Assembly: GCF_041435215.1 (NCBI RefSeq)
Contig: NZ_CP108394.1
Span: 2,914,001-2,978,000 of the forward strand
DNA from: Streptomyces sp. NBC_01314
GTDB taxonomy: Bacteria > Actinomycetota > Actinomycetes > Streptomycetales > Streptomycetaceae
Reading direction: 5' to 3'
DNA: 64,000 nt
A program made the position numbers and the translations under genes. Shown here one piece after another: positions 1 to 8,399 of the stretch (positions are counted from its first letter, which is position 1; each line of letters opens with the position of its first letter). Under the pieces are notes generated by a model. It saw only the letters and a program-made list of their open reading frames with translations, ran no database searches and was not told where the DNA came from.

Positions 1-375
1 CATGGGCGTACGGGCGTACTCGGCGGCCCCGAAGCGCTCCAGCCACTCGGCGGCCGCGCGGGCGGCGGCCGGGCGGTCCAGGCCGTGGACGGCGCCGAGA
101 TGCGTGAGGTACTCGGCGGCGGTGAACGGCAGTGCGGCGGGGAAGCGTTCGGGGACGTACGCCGTGCGCGGGCGCCCCGTCGCCCGGCCCTCCGTGGGGG
201 CGTCGAGCCCGGCGAGGACGCGGAGCAGCGTCGACTTGCCGGTGCCGTTCGCGCCCTCGACCCGGATCAGCGCGCCGGGGGCGATCTCCAGGTCGACGCC
301 GCGCAGCACCCAGGCGCCCCGGAACCCGTAGCGGCGGCCGACACCCTCCAGCCTCAGCAGTAACTCACGTTCCAT
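1..375 (-). CDS. ABC transporter ATP-binding protein, truncated by window edge
   Basis: The minus strand from the ATG at 375 reads MERELLLRLEGVGRRYGFRG and stays open to base 1, giving 125 residues of a typical 200-300 residue ABC ATPase. The Walker A motif GANGTGKST is at about residues 44-52, followed by LLRVLAGLDAPTEG. The Q-loop region, signature and Walker B motifs would lie outside the window. The family hydrolyses ATP to drive a membrane transporter; no permease is visible, so the substrate is unknown. It diverges from the peptidyl-tRNA hydrolase gene, with about 70 bases between the two starts. Confidence 0.85.
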   Translation of the reverse strand, partial: MERELLLRLEGVGRRYGFRGAWVLRGVDLEIAPGALIRVEGANGTGKSTLLRVLAGLDAPTEGRATGRPRTAYVPERFPAALPFTAAEYLTHLGAVHGLDRPAAARAAAEWLERFGAAEYARTPM

Positions 376-446
376 GCCCCCATCCTCGTACAAGCGGGCG
401 AGTACGTGTCCCGGGTAACGCGTCTTCCGCCTGGCAGACTGGGCGG

Positions 447-1205
447 GTGACCACGAACGACCTGACCCCCACCCCGGCCCCGGCCCCTGCTCCCGCTCCC
501 GCTCCCGCCCAGGACAGCCCCTTCCGGGACGAGCGGACCGCGCGTGACGAGGCCCCGCAGTTCGTACTGCCCCTGGTCGCGCGCATCGAGCGGGACGCTC
601 CCCCGGCGCGTACGGACGCGCTGGAGACGGCGGCGCGGGCGGTGTTGGTGATGCTGAGCGACACGCGGTCGCTGGGCGACGGAGAATGGGCCGAGGCGAT
701 GCGGAGCTGGCAGGACGCCCGGATCAGGAAGGTGGTCCGGCGGGCGCGCGGCGCGGAGTGGCGGCGGGCCGAGGCGCTGCCGGGGATCACTGTGGCGGGC
801 AAGTCGGCCGAGGTGCGCGTCTTCCCGCCGGTCCCCCTCGACGGCTGGCCCAAGGATCTGGCCCGCCTCCAGGTCTCCGGCACGGACCTCGACGACCCGG
901 AACCGCCGGCCGATCCCGACCCCGCCGCTCCCGTCCTCTGGCTGAACCCCGAGGTCGACATGTCGGCGGGCAAGGCGATGGCCCAGGCGGGTCACGGCGC
1001 CCAGCTCGCCTGGTGGGACCTCGACGACGCGGCCCGCGCCGCCTGGCGGGACGCGGGCTTCCCGCTCGCCGTCCGCACGGCCGCCCCCGCCCACTGGCAG
1101 GCCCTCACCACCGCCGGCCTCCCCCTCGTCCGAGACGCGGGCTTCACCGAGGTCGCCCCGGGCTCCTGCACGGTGGTCGCCGACCATCGGGCGCTGCGCG
1201 GCTGA
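447..1205 (+). CDS. Peptidyl-tRNA hydrolase, PTH2 family
   Basis: A GTG start (VTTNDLT) gives 252 residues. The C-terminal half holds the PTH2-type motif LWLNPEVDMSAGKAMAQAGH (around residues 162-181), matching the family pattern in which a Met-Ser-x-Gly-Lys stretch precedes Gln-x-Gly-His. The family cleaves peptidyl-tRNA to recycle tRNA. The N-terminal 30 residues are a simple Pro-Ala repeat encoded by a C-rich hexamer tract, and the middle region is charged and poorly defined. The protein is longer than archaeal and eukaryotic PTH2 (about 120 residues), but a long N-terminal extension is usual in actinomycete members. The start is chosen because upstream codons have no coding character. Confidence 0.75.
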   Translation: MTTNDLTPTPAPAPAPAPAPAQDSPFRDERTARDEAPQFVLPLVARIERDAPPARTDALETAARAVLVMLSDTRSLGDGEWAEAMRSWQDARIRKVVRRARGAEWRRAEALPGITVAGKSAEVRVFPPVPLDGWPKDLARLQVSGTDLDDPEPPADPDPAAPVLWLNPEVDMSAGKAMAQAGHGAQLAWWDLDDAARAAWRDAGFPLAVRTAAPAHWQALTTAGLPLVRDAGFTEVAPGSCTVVADHRALRG

Positions 1206-1400
1206 GCCCCCGGTCACCCGAAGGCGCGGCGGGCCGACAACCGGCGCCCGCCCGAACTCATCGACCGCCGTCCGCCCGAGTCGCGTTGAATCGTGTCCGC
1301 CTGACCCTCCGCCCGAACTGGATCTGCTCAGCCGCTTCAAAGCCCGTTGAACAACTCCGCCGCCCCACACGTACTCCCCGGTACTGGCCAAGTAACTGTT

Positions 1401-1415
1401 CCAACGACCAGTTGG
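1401..1415. promoter_or_regulatory. Inverted repeat CCAAC-N5-GTTGG ahead of first DUF4142 gene
   Basis: CCAAC-GACCA-GTTGG is a perfect 5+5 inverted repeat ending 20 bases before the TTG start, immediately upstream of the GGGAGGA ribosome binding site. A near-identical copy with the same spacing occurs ahead of the next paralogue (2132-2146). It could be an operator or a leader hairpin. Confidence 0.5.
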
Positions 1416-1435
1416 CATCATCCGGGAGGATTACT

Positions 1436-2044
1436 TTGCGGCGTCTCAACGGCTCGCTCATCGCCAGCCTTGCCCTCGTCGTCACCGTCGGCGCGCTGGC
1501 GTTCCCCGTATGGTCCTACGCCGACCGCTCGGGCACCGCTCAGGCCAACATGGCCGCCGGCTCGGTGAACACCCAGTGGGGGCCGCTGACGGCCTCCGAC
1601 CGGGATCTGATCATGCGTGTGCGGCTGGCTGGGCTCTGGGAGCTGCCCGCCGCCGAGAAGGCGATGGCGCGGTCGAAGAGCCCTCAGGTGAAGGAGGCGG
1701 CCGACCACCTGATCGTGGGCCACAAGGACCTCGACGAGCGGGTGCGGGCCGTGGCCTCCCAGCTGGGCATGGAGCTGCCGAACGTGCCGAACGAGCAGCA
1801 GCAGGGCTTCCTCCAGCAGATGGACAACGCGACGGACGACCAGTTCGACCGGGTGTGGGCCAACCTGCTGCGCTCCGCCCACGGCAAGATCTTCCCGGCC
1901 ATCGGGACGATCCGGAACCAGACCGAGAACACCCTGGTGCGCCAGCTGGCCTCGGACACCAACCAGACCGTGCTCGACCACATCACGTTCCTGGAGAAGA
2001 CCGGCCAGGTCGACTTCGACGCGATCGCCAACGGCACGATCTGA
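1436..2044 (+). CDS. DUF4142 protein A (short paralogue)
   Basis: A TTG start with GGGAGGA five bases upstream gives 202 residues. An N-terminal hydrophobic segment (about residues 7-26) is a signal or anchor. The rest is a helical DUF4142 domain with the family-like patterns DHLIVGH, SAHGKIFPAIG and LDHITFLE; the domain is predicted to be a ferritin-like four-helix bundle with conserved His/Glu. It has no cysteine. It is the first of three paralogues here (with 2166-2972 and 4706-5500), and unlike the others it ends right after the domain with no Pro-rich tail. The function is unknown; an extracytoplasmic location is inferred from the N-terminus. Confidence 0.8.
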   Translation: MRRLNGSLIASLALVVTVGALAFPVWSYADRSGTAQANMAAGSVNTQWGPLTASDRDLIMRVRLAGLWELPAAEKAMARSKSPQVKEAADHLIVGHKDLDERVRAVASQLGMELPNVPNEQQQGFLQQMDNATDDQFDRVWANLLRSAHGKIFPAIGTIRNQTENTLVRQLASDTNQTVLDHITFLEKTGQVDFDAIANGTI

Positions 2045-2131
2045 CGCGACCCCGGCTCCGCCGCCGAACGGCGGCCACGGACCAGGCACACACCGCGGTC
2101 ACCATCCGCGTCCCCAAGCAACAGTCAGACC

Positions 2132-2146
2132 CCAACGATCAGTTGG
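2132..2146. promoter_or_regulatory. Inverted repeat CCAAC-N5-GTTGG ahead of second DUF4142 gene
   Basis: CCAAC-GATCA-GTTGG ends 19 bases before the TTG start of protein B and directly precedes the CCCGGAGG ribosome binding site. Sequence and position match the copy at 1401-1415, and both are preceded by a related AAC(T/A)GT element. Confidence 0.5.
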
Positions 2147-2165
2147 TTTCCTCCCGGAGGCTCTT

Positions 2166-2972
2166 TTGCGACGCTCCAAGGGCTCAGTCCTCGTCGCCCT
2201 GGCGATCGCCGGCACGCTCACCGCGGTCGCCTATCCCATCTTCTACTCGTACCCCAACCGCAACGCGACAGCCGCGGCCGCGCTCACCGGTGACACCGTG
2301 ACCACGCAGTGGGGGCCGCTCACCCCCGGCGACCGCGACCTGCTCATCCGCGTGCGGCTGGCGGGTCTGTGGGAGCTGCCGGCCGGGCAGCAGGCCCTGG
2401 AGCGCAGCGGCAGCAAGGCCATCAGGGAAGCCGCCGACCACCTGATCGTGGGCCACACCGACCTCGACAAGCGGTCACGGGTCATCGCGGCGAAGCTGGG
2501 CGTCGAGCTGCCGAACCAGCCGACGGCGGAGCAGCAGGGGTTCCTGGACCAGATGACCGCCGCCAAGAGCGAGGCCGACTACAACAAGGTCTGGGCGAAC
2601 CTGTTGCGGACCGCCCACGGCAAGATCTTCCCGGCGATCGCCTCCGTACGGAACTCCACCCGCAACACGCTGATCCGTCAGTTGGCCTCCGACGCCAACC
2701 AGACCGTGCTGGACCACATCACGATCCTGGAGGCCACCGGCGAGGTCGACTTCGCGACCATCGCCAACAACTCGGTCAGCGGTACCGCCAGCCCGTCCGG
2801 CCCGCCGCCGCCCGCCCCCGGTCAGGTGCCGCCCGCCGCGCCCCCCGCGGTGCCGTCCACCAACCCGGACGTGCAGTCGAAGCCGTCGCCCTTCCCGTCC
2901 AACCAGGTCCCCACCGGCCGTCCGGACCCGGAGGAGATCAACAAGGACCAGGGCGAGCCGGCGGTCCAGTAG
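2166..2972 (+). CDS. DUF4142 protein B with Pro-rich tail
   Basis: A TTG start after CCCGGAGG gives 268 residues. The N-terminal segment SVLVALAIAGTLTAVAYPI is a signal or membrane anchor. The DUF4142 domain (about residues 45-195) shares long identical stretches with protein A, such as RVRLAGLWELPA, AHGKIFPAI and NQTVLDHIT. A C-terminal tail of about 65 residues is rich in Pro, Ser and Ala and ends in charged residues, which suggests a cell-wall or periplasmic spacer. The gene lies 121 bases after protein A and repeats its leader palindrome, so the pair looks like a tandem duplication with divergence. Confidence 0.8.
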   Translation: MRRSKGSVLVALAIAGTLTAVAYPIFYSYPNRNATAAAALTGDTVTTQWGPLTPGDRDLLIRVRLAGLWELPAGQQALERSGSKAIREAADHLIVGHTDLDKRSRVIAAKLGVELPNQPTAEQQGFLDQMTAAKSEADYNKVWANLLRTAHGKIFPAIASVRNSTRNTLIRQLASDANQTVLDHITILEATGEVDFATIANNSVSGTASPSGPPPPAPGQVPPAAPPAVPSTNPDVQSKPSPFPSNQVPTGRPDPEEINKDQGEPAVQ

Positions 2973-3132
2973 AAAGCTCAAATGTTGCTCTGAAGGTCCC
3001 CTCCACGGGGTTCGGACCCTCATCCCGGGGCCATGACTCCGTCACGCCGGAACACGGGTCCGCGTAGGGAGACGTGGCGCGACGAGACGCAGTCCTGGTG
3101 CAGCCGTGGCCGGCGTGACCGAGGAGGGGACG

Positions 3133-4455
3133 ATGGAGCAGATCGCACAGTTGGGGACGGGAATCGGCTGGCGGCCGGAGATCGCCGAGGCCGTGGAGCG
3201 CATGGCCGGTGTGGCGGGCGGTGTCGACTGGGTCGAGGTCGTCGCCGAGAACGTCTGTCCCGGCCACATCGCCGAGTCGCTGCTACGGCTGCGTGAGCGC
3301 GGTGTCACGGTGGTGCCGCACGGCGTCTCCCTGGGCCTCGGCGGCGCCGACCGCCCCGACGAGCAGCGCCTTCGCTCCCTCGCCGAGCGCGCGGAGGCAC
3401 TGGGCGCCCCCCTCGTCACGGAGCACATCGCGTTCGTCCGGGCGGGGGGTGCCCTCACCGCGTCGCCGCAACTGGAGGCCGGGCACCTGCTGCCGGTGCC
3501 GCGCACCCGGGACGCCCTGGACGTGCTGTGCGAGAACGTCCGCATCGCCCAGGACGCGCTGCCCGTGCCGCTCGCGCTGGAGAACATCGCCGCCCTCATC
3601 AACTGGCCGGGGGAGGAGATGACCGAGGGTCAGTTCCTCTACGACCTCGTCGACCGCACCGGCGTCCGGCTCCTCATCGACGTGGCGAACCTGCACACCA
3701 ACCACGTCAACCGGGGCGAGGACCCGGCCAAGGCGCTCGACGAACTGCCGGTCGAGGCCATCGCGTACGTCCATGTCGCGGGGGGCTTCGAGCGGGACGG
3801 CGTCTGGCACGACAGCCACGCCCACCCCGTCCCCCAGCAGGTCCTCGACGTCCTCGCCGACCTCACCTCCCGGGTGACCCCGCCGGGCGTCCTCCTGGAG
3901 CGTGACGACAACTTCCCCGAGCCGGGCGAGCTGGAGCGGGAGCTGAGGGCGATCCGGGGGGTGCTGGAGAAGGCCGAGGTGCGGAACCCCGAGAAGAACG
4001 CGCTCTCCGCCGGGCCGACGCCCACCGCAGAGGCCGAGCCTGTCGCCCGCCAGCGGCTCGGGCTCGCGCAGGCCGCGCTGCTGTCCGCGCTGGTCGCGGG
4101 GACGCCGGTGCCCGAGGGGTTCGACCGGGTGCGGCTGGGTGTCCAGGCGCGGGCCCTCGCGGCCAAGCGGGCGGACGTCGTGGCGAAGGTGGCGCCGGAG
4201 CTCCCGGAGATCCTCGGCCCGTCGTACCGGCCGGCCTTCGTCGCGTACGCGCAGGGCCACCCGATGGCCGACGGCTACCGGCGTGACGCCCTCTCCTTCG
4301 CCGAGCACGTGCTCCTCACGGGCCGCCCCGACGACGGGGACCTCCTCCGCGAGCTGCGCCGGTGGTGGCTGGAGCGCTCGGGTCCCGCCCCGCTCTCCCA
4401 GCGCCCGACGGCCCGGCTGGCCCGCGCGACCCGCAGGGTGCTGCTACGCCGCTGA
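3133..4455 (+). CDS. MNIO (DUF692) iron enzyme with DUF2063-like C-terminal domain
   Basis: The ATG at 3133 follows a strong GAGGAGGGG site and gives 440 residues; a GTG at 3106 is possible but lacks a site. Residues 7-275 form the DUF692 TIM barrel of multinuclear non-haem iron oxidative enzymes (MbnB-like). Candidate metal ligands are all present: H63, H99, E150, D183, H188, H214, D227/H229/H231 and E256. These enzymes oxidise Cys or other residues in peptide substrates. Residues about 305-395 resemble DUF2063, the usual separate partner protein, so enzyme and partner look fused. It lies among DUF4142 genes and upstream of a TIGR04222 protein. No obvious Cys-rich precursor is adjacent, so the substrate is unknown. 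Confidence 0.85.
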   Translation: MEQIAQLGTGIGWRPEIAEAVERMAGVAGGVDWVEVVAENVCPGHIAESLLRLRERGVTVVPHGVSLGLGGADRPDEQRLRSLAERAEALGAPLVTEHIAFVRAGGALTASPQLEAGHLLPVPRTRDALDVLCENVRIAQDALPVPLALENIAALINWPGEEMTEGQFLYDLVDRTGVRLLIDVANLHTNHVNRGEDPAKALDELPVEAIAYVHVAGGFERDGVWHDSHAHPVPQQVLDVLADLTSRVTPPGVLLERDDNFPEPGELERELRAIRGVLEKAEVRNPEKNALSAGPTPTAEAEPVARQRLGLAQAALLSALVAGTPVPEGFDRVRLGVQARALAAKRADVVAKVAPELPEILGPSYRPAFVAYAQGHPMADGYRRDALSFAEHVLLTGRPDDGDLLRELRRWWLERSGPAPLSQRPTARLARATRRVLLRR

Positions 4456-4705
4456 GCCGGGGTGTTGCCCCCAGAATGTGCTGCGATTAACACACCCGTA
4501 CCCCAGACACGGGTTTGCCATCCATACGCCATGTTTTGGCGCGATTCATCCACCGCTCCGCATACCCCATCCGAAGCACTTTGTCCCCTCCTCAACCGTT
4601 CCTCCGCATACGGCAGTTGGCGTGGACTCGGCAGTAACATGCCAGTCCGTAGGCCGACCAGCACCCGTTGCGCATTAGCGTGCGGTGCCGCGAGCAGGAG
4701 GCGCC
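4456..4705. other. Intergenic region upstream of third DUF4142 gene
   Basis: These 250 bases are less GC-rich than the flanking genes and hold no convincing reading frame. The CCAAC-N5-GTTGG palindrome of the other two DUF4142 genes is absent; only an isolated CAGTTGG at 4612-4618 recalls it. Promoter elements presumably lie here, but I cannot define them. Confidence 0.4.
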
Positions 4706-5500
4706 ATGCGAACCACCAGCGGTAGAGGGGGACCCTTCAGTGGCACAGGACTCATCGTCGCCGGACTGACGGCGACGCTCACCGCGCTGGTGTTCCCGAT
4801 CTGGTCGTACGCGGACCGCTCCGGCACCGGCGTCAGTGTGCTCAACGCGTCCACCGTCACGACGCAGTACGGTCCGCTGTCCGCCCTGGACCGGGAGTTC
4901 ATCACCAAGGTCAGGCTGGCGGGGCTGTGGGAACTGCCCGCCGGGCAGCAGGCCGAGACGAAGGGCACCACCCAGGCCGTACGGACGGCCGGCGCGCATC
5001 TCATCGAGGGACACACCTTCCTCGACGCCCGCGTCCGCAACGTCGCCGCCCGCCTCGGCCTGTCCCTGCCCAACCAGCCGAACGACCAGCAGAGGGCGTG
5101 GCTGGACAGCCTGACCGCGGCGCAGGGCGAGAGTTACGACCGCGAGTTCGCCAACGTCCTGCGCCTGGCGCACGGCAGGGTCTTCTCCGTCGTCGCCCAG
5201 GTCCGCGCCACCACTCGCAACTCGCTGGTCCGCGACCTCGCCGACGACGCCAACACCACCGTCCTGGACCACATCAAGGTCCTGGAGGCCACCGGGCTCG
5301 TCGACTACGACGCGATCGCCCGTGACACCGTCTCCGCGAGCGCCCCGCCCCTCACCAACTCCCCGGCCCCGCCCGGCCCGTCGGTCGACCCCGGCTCCCC
5401 GATCCCGGTGGCCCCCTCGCCGACCGCCCCGCCCCCGGCGACGCCCTCACCGCGCCTGACCCTGCCCCCGGCTGCCAACGGCCCGGCGGACGACGACTAG
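4706..5500 (+). CDS. DUF4142 protein C with Pro-rich tail
   Basis: The ATG at 4706 follows AGGAGG four bases upstream and gives 264 residues. An N-terminal hydrophobic segment (about 14-34) ends in the FPIWSYADRSGTG motif shared with protein A. The DUF4142 domain keeps RVRNVAARLGLSLPNQP, RLAHGRVFSVV and TTVLDHIKVLEATG. The first family His-rich motif reads AHLIEGH instead of DHLIVGH. A Pro/Ser/Ala tail of about 60 residues ends in DDD. It is separated from paralogues A and B by the MNIO gene, which it follows by 250 bases. Confidence 0.8.
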   Translation: MRTTSGRGGPFSGTGLIVAGLTATLTALVFPIWSYADRSGTGVSVLNASTVTTQYGPLSALDREFITKVRLAGLWELPAGQQAETKGTTQAVRTAGAHLIEGHTFLDARVRNVAARLGLSLPNQPNDQQRAWLDSLTAAQGESYDREFANVLRLAHGRVFSVVAQVRATTRNSLVRDLADDANTTVLDHIKVLEATGLVDYDAIARDTVSASAPPLTNSPAPPGPSVDPGSPIPVAPSPTAPPPATPSPRLTLPPAANGPADDD

Positions 5501-5507
5501 GAATCGT

Positions 5508-5702
5508 CTAGTAGCCCCTCGCCACCACGAGGTACACGAACGCGGCGACCGCGACCGCGCAGACGACGGCCGCGGCGATCAGCACGCAGCCGAGCGCCCC
5601 TACCGTGCCGCCGACGGCCGCCCAGCCGAACCGTGCCGCCCGATCGGCCCGCCGCGCCGCGTCGTGGTACTCACTGTCGTCGTCCCAGCCGCGACCCGAC
5701 AT
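5508..5702 (-). CDS. Small single-span membrane protein
   Basis: The minus-strand ATG at 5702, preceded by AGGGGGTG, gives 64 residues: a charged N-terminal half (MSGRGWDDDSEYHDAARRAD) and a long Ala/Val hydrophobic helix (about residues 27-60) ending RGY. An upstream in-frame extension to 5852 lacks coding character and was not used. It is convergent with DUF4142 protein C and divergent from the TIGR04222 gene. I do not recognise a family. Confidence 0.65.
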   Translation of the reverse strand: MSGRGWDDDSEYHDAARRADRAARFGWAAVGGTVGALGCVLIAAAVVCAVAVAAFVYLVVARGY

Positions 5703-5863
5703 GATCACCCCCTGGCCGGACCCTACAACCCGGCCGTCCCGCCGCTCCCGGGACCTGGCAATTGCGGGCCGCAACGGCGAACAAACGGAAGAGACCGGGA
5801 ACCTTCCCTCCGGATTACGGACATCGCGCGCCGCCACCCCCGGCCGACGCATAGAAACACGCC

Positions 5864-6631
5864 ATGCTCTGGGTCCTCTTCCTCCTCCTCGCCTGGGCCG
5901 CCGCCGGCGTGTCCTGTGCCCGGCTGTGCCTGACCTCGTTGCGCGCGGCGGCCGCCGCCACCGACGTCCGCGCCGACCATGTACACCACTGCCACCGACT
6001 CACGCTGTACGAGGCGGCGTTCCTGTCCGGCGGCCCGGCGCGTGTCGCCGACCTCACCCTCGTGTCCATGGCCCGCCAGCGCCGGCTCCTCCTCGCCCAC
6101 ACCGGCTGGGCGACCGTCGTGGACCCGGACGGGCGGGACGAGATGGAACGCTCCGTCATAGGCGCGATAGGCCCGGGCGGACAGTCCCGGATAGCGCCCG
6201 TCCGGCGGACCGCAGCGGCCGCGGAGTCCGTACGGCACCTCTCCGACCGGCTCGTCGCGGCGGGGCTGGCCGTACCGGACGCCGCGCGGACGGCCGTGGC
6301 CGACGCGGTCACGCAGGTACGGGGGGCCGCGCTGGGCGTGTGCGCACTGGGGGCGCTGGCGTTGATGCTGCCCTCGCACGGGTTCCAGGAGCACCGCGTG
6401 CTGGTCGCGTTGTGGTTCGCGTTGCCGCTGGTGCTGACCCTCAGCTGTCTGGTCGTCGCGCGGGTCGAGGGGCCGCCTGGTTCGCGGTGGGCGTCGCCGG
6501 AGGGGGTGCGGGTGTTGGGGGCCCTGGTCGGGCGGGGCGCAGGTGACGTGGCGGACCTTGTCTCCGTGGCCGTCCGGGGGGTGGGAGCGGTGGACTCTCC
6601 CGAGTTGCGGGCGGCGTTCGAGCAGCGATAG
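5864..6631 (+). CDS. TIGR04222-type membrane protein
   Basis: The product has 255 residues. An N-terminal membrane segment (MLWVLFLLLAWAAAGV) is followed by a globular region with the family motif LYEAAFLSGGPARVADLTLV (about 47-66), then two hydrophobic segments near 150-170 and 180-200. From memory, TIGR04222 proteins often occur beside DUF692 enzymes in actinobacteria and often end in a Gly/Cys-rich low-complexity tail. This copy stops at ELRAAFEQR with no such tail. Cysteines occur only in the first membrane segment (SCARLC), a nearby HHCH, and two hydrophobic segments. Confidence 0.75.
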   Translation: MLWVLFLLLAWAAAGVSCARLCLTSLRAAAAATDVRADHVHHCHRLTLYEAAFLSGGPARVADLTLVSMARQRRLLLAHTGWATVVDPDGRDEMERSVIGAIGPGGQSRIAPVRRTAAAAESVRHLSDRLVAAGLAVPDAARTAVADAVTQVRGAALGVCALGALALMLPSHGFQEHRVLVALWFALPLVLTLSCLVVARVEGPPGSRWASPEGVRVLGALVGRGAGDVADLVSVAVRGVGAVDSPELRAAFEQR

Positions 6632-6739
6632 TGCCGTCCGGGGCCCGATGGGCGGCGACACCCTCGAACGGTGCTTTACATTCACCCTCTTTACTACCAA
6701 ACATCCCTTTGTCGCTGTCGTTCTTCGGAGGGATTCGCT

Positions 6740-8344
6740 ATGCGGGCTGCCGTTCTCTACGGGACTGTCGCGGCGGTGGTGTCGAGTGGCCTCGCCGCTC
6801 CCCCGGCCGGGGGTGACACGCGTACCGGCCGGGCGGCGGAGCCGGCCGTCGAGCGGGCGGCGGCGCGGGCGGCGGACGAAGGTATTCGGTTCGGGAAGTG
6901 CCCTGTGGTGGAAGGTCTGCCGGACGGGGTGCGGTGCGGGACGGTCAAGGTGCCGCTCGACTACGCACGGCCCGACGGCAGGCAGATCTCGCTGACCGTC
7001 AGCCGGGTCGAAGCCAAGGGCAAGGACGCCAAGGGGAAGAAGGTCGCCCGGCAGGGGGCGCTCGTGTTCAATCCCGGGGGGCCCGGGGCCTCCGGGATGT
7101 TCTTTCCGCTCGTCGGCCACCTCCCTGGCTGGAAGCGGGTCGCCGCCGCGTACGACCTCGTCGGGTACGCCCCGCGCGGGGTCGGCCGTTCGGCGCCGCT
7201 GTCCTGCCGGGACCCGAAGCGGCTGCACCAGGGGCTCTCACCGGCGCCGACGCACCCCTCGGAGGCGTACAAGAAGGAGCGCATCGCGCGGGCCAAGGCG
7301 TTCGCGCGCGGGTGTGCGCGGCGGGGCGGGAGCGCGCTGCGGCACTACCACTCCCTCAACAACGCCCGTGACCTGGACGTACTGCGCGCCGCGCTCGGCG
7401 AGCCCCGGCTGACGTTCATGGGGGCGTCGTACGGGACGTACTTCGGGGCGCTGTACGCGTCGCTGTTCCCCTCGCACGTACGCCGGATGGTCTTCGACTC
7501 GGCGGTGAACCCGGACCCCGAGCAGATCTGGTACCGCAACAACCTCGACCAGTCGGCGGCGTTCGAGGGACGCTGGGCCGACTTCCGGGCCTGGGTCGCC
7601 AGACACCACAGGGTGTACGGGCTGGGTGACACCCCGGAGAAGGTGCTGCGCAGTTATGAGCGGGCGGCGGCGCGGCTGGCCGCCCGGCCCGCCGGGGGCA
7701 AGGTGGGGCCGGGCCAGCTGCAGGGCGCGTTCCTGCAGGCCGCGTACTACGACGACCACTGGCCGCAGCGTGCCCTGGCGCTCTCCGCGTATCTGAAGGG
7801 CGACCCGAAGCCGCTGGTCCGGATCGCCGGCCCGTACCCGGGGGCGGCCGTCGAGCAGGAGAACGCGAGCGCCGTCTACACGGCCGTCGAGTGCAACGAC
7901 GGGCCCTGGCCGACGCGGTGGCGGGTCTGGGACCGTGACAACACGCGGCTCGCGCGGACCGCGCCCTTCGAGACGTGGGACAACGTGTGGACGAACCTGC
8001 CGTGCGCGTACTGGGGCGGGCCGCGTCAGCGACCGTTCGACGTGCGGACCGGGCCCGGGGAGCTGCCGCCCACGCTGATCCTCGCGGCCGAGCGGGACGC
8101 GGCCGCGCCCTATGCCGGGGCGCTCGAACTGCACCGGCGGCTCTGGGGCTCGGTGCTGGTGACCGAGCGGGACGCCGGTAACCACGGGGTGGGCTGGGGG
8201 TCCAACACGTGCGTCAACGGGTACGTGGAGGCGTACCTGCTGGAGGGGCGGCTGCCGGAGCGGCACGCGGCCTGCGCACCGCGTCCGGAGCCGAGCGCTC
8301 AGCGGGTCAAGGGTCTGGAGAAACCGCGGGCCGTCGGTGGCTGA
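6740..8344 (+). CDS. Secreted alpha/beta-hydrolase, TAP-like (tripeptidyl aminopeptidase family)
   Basis: The ATG at 6740 has CGGAGGGA upstream; 534 residues. An N-terminal signal peptide (MRAAVLYGTVAAVVSSGLAA) is followed by the substrate-binding region FNPGGPGASG, the nucleophile elbow GASYGTYFG (catalytic Ser) and C-terminal TAP-like domain motifs LILAAERDAAAPY (Asp) and AGNHGVGWG (His). Streptomyces Tap enzymes trim tripeptides from secreted proteins; the exact specificity of this member is unknown. The upstream region 6660-6735 is T-rich and probably holds the promoter. Confidence 0.85.
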   Translation: MRAAVLYGTVAAVVSSGLAAPPAGGDTRTGRAAEPAVERAAARAADEGIRFGKCPVVEGLPDGVRCGTVKVPLDYARPDGRQISLTVSRVEAKGKDAKGKKVARQGALVFNPGGPGASGMFFPLVGHLPGWKRVAAAYDLVGYAPRGVGRSAPLSCRDPKRLHQGLSPAPTHPSEAYKKERIARAKAFARGCARRGGSALRHYHSLNNARDLDVLRAALGEPRLTFMGASYGTYFGALYASLFPSHVRRMVFDSAVNPDPEQIWYRNNLDQSAAFEGRWADFRAWVARHHRVYGLGDTPEKVLRSYERAAARLAARPAGGKVGPGQLQGAFLQAAYYDDHWPQRALALSAYLKGDPKPLVRIAGPYPGAAVEQENASAVYTAVECNDGPWPTRWRVWDRDNTRLARTAPFETWDNVWTNLPCAYWGGPRQRPFDVRTGPGELPPTLILAAERDAAAPYAGALELHRRLWGSVLVTERDAGNHGVGWGSNTCVNGYVEAYLLEGRLPERHAACAPRPEPSAQRVKGLEKPRAVGG

Positions 8345-8390
8345 GCGCGCCCGTGCGGCGAAGCCGCCTGTGTGACGGCCCCGCGCCCCT
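8345..8390 (-). repeat. Dispersed intergenic element, long form, inverted copy
   Basis: The reverse complement begins AGGGGCGCGGGGCCGT and contains GGCGGCTTCGCCGC then ACGGGCGCGC, matching the long-form copies at 13328 and 34318. It lies between the stop codons of the peptidase and hemQ, so here it is part of a convergent terminator region. Confidence 0.7.
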
Positions 8391-8399
8391 CGCGGGGCC
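8377..8399. terminator. Bidirectional hairpin between peptidase and hemQ
   Basis: GGCCCCGC-gcccctc-GCGGGGCC is a perfect 8-bp stem that touches the hemQ stop codon. A second small hairpin GCGGC-gaa-GCCGC lies at 8355-8367. There is no T tract. Confidence 0.6.

Noticed and set aside
3106..3132. An earlier GTG start for the MNIO gene
   Set aside because: The ATG at 3133 has a strong GAGGAGGGG site and matches the usual DUF692 N-terminus; the GTG has none.
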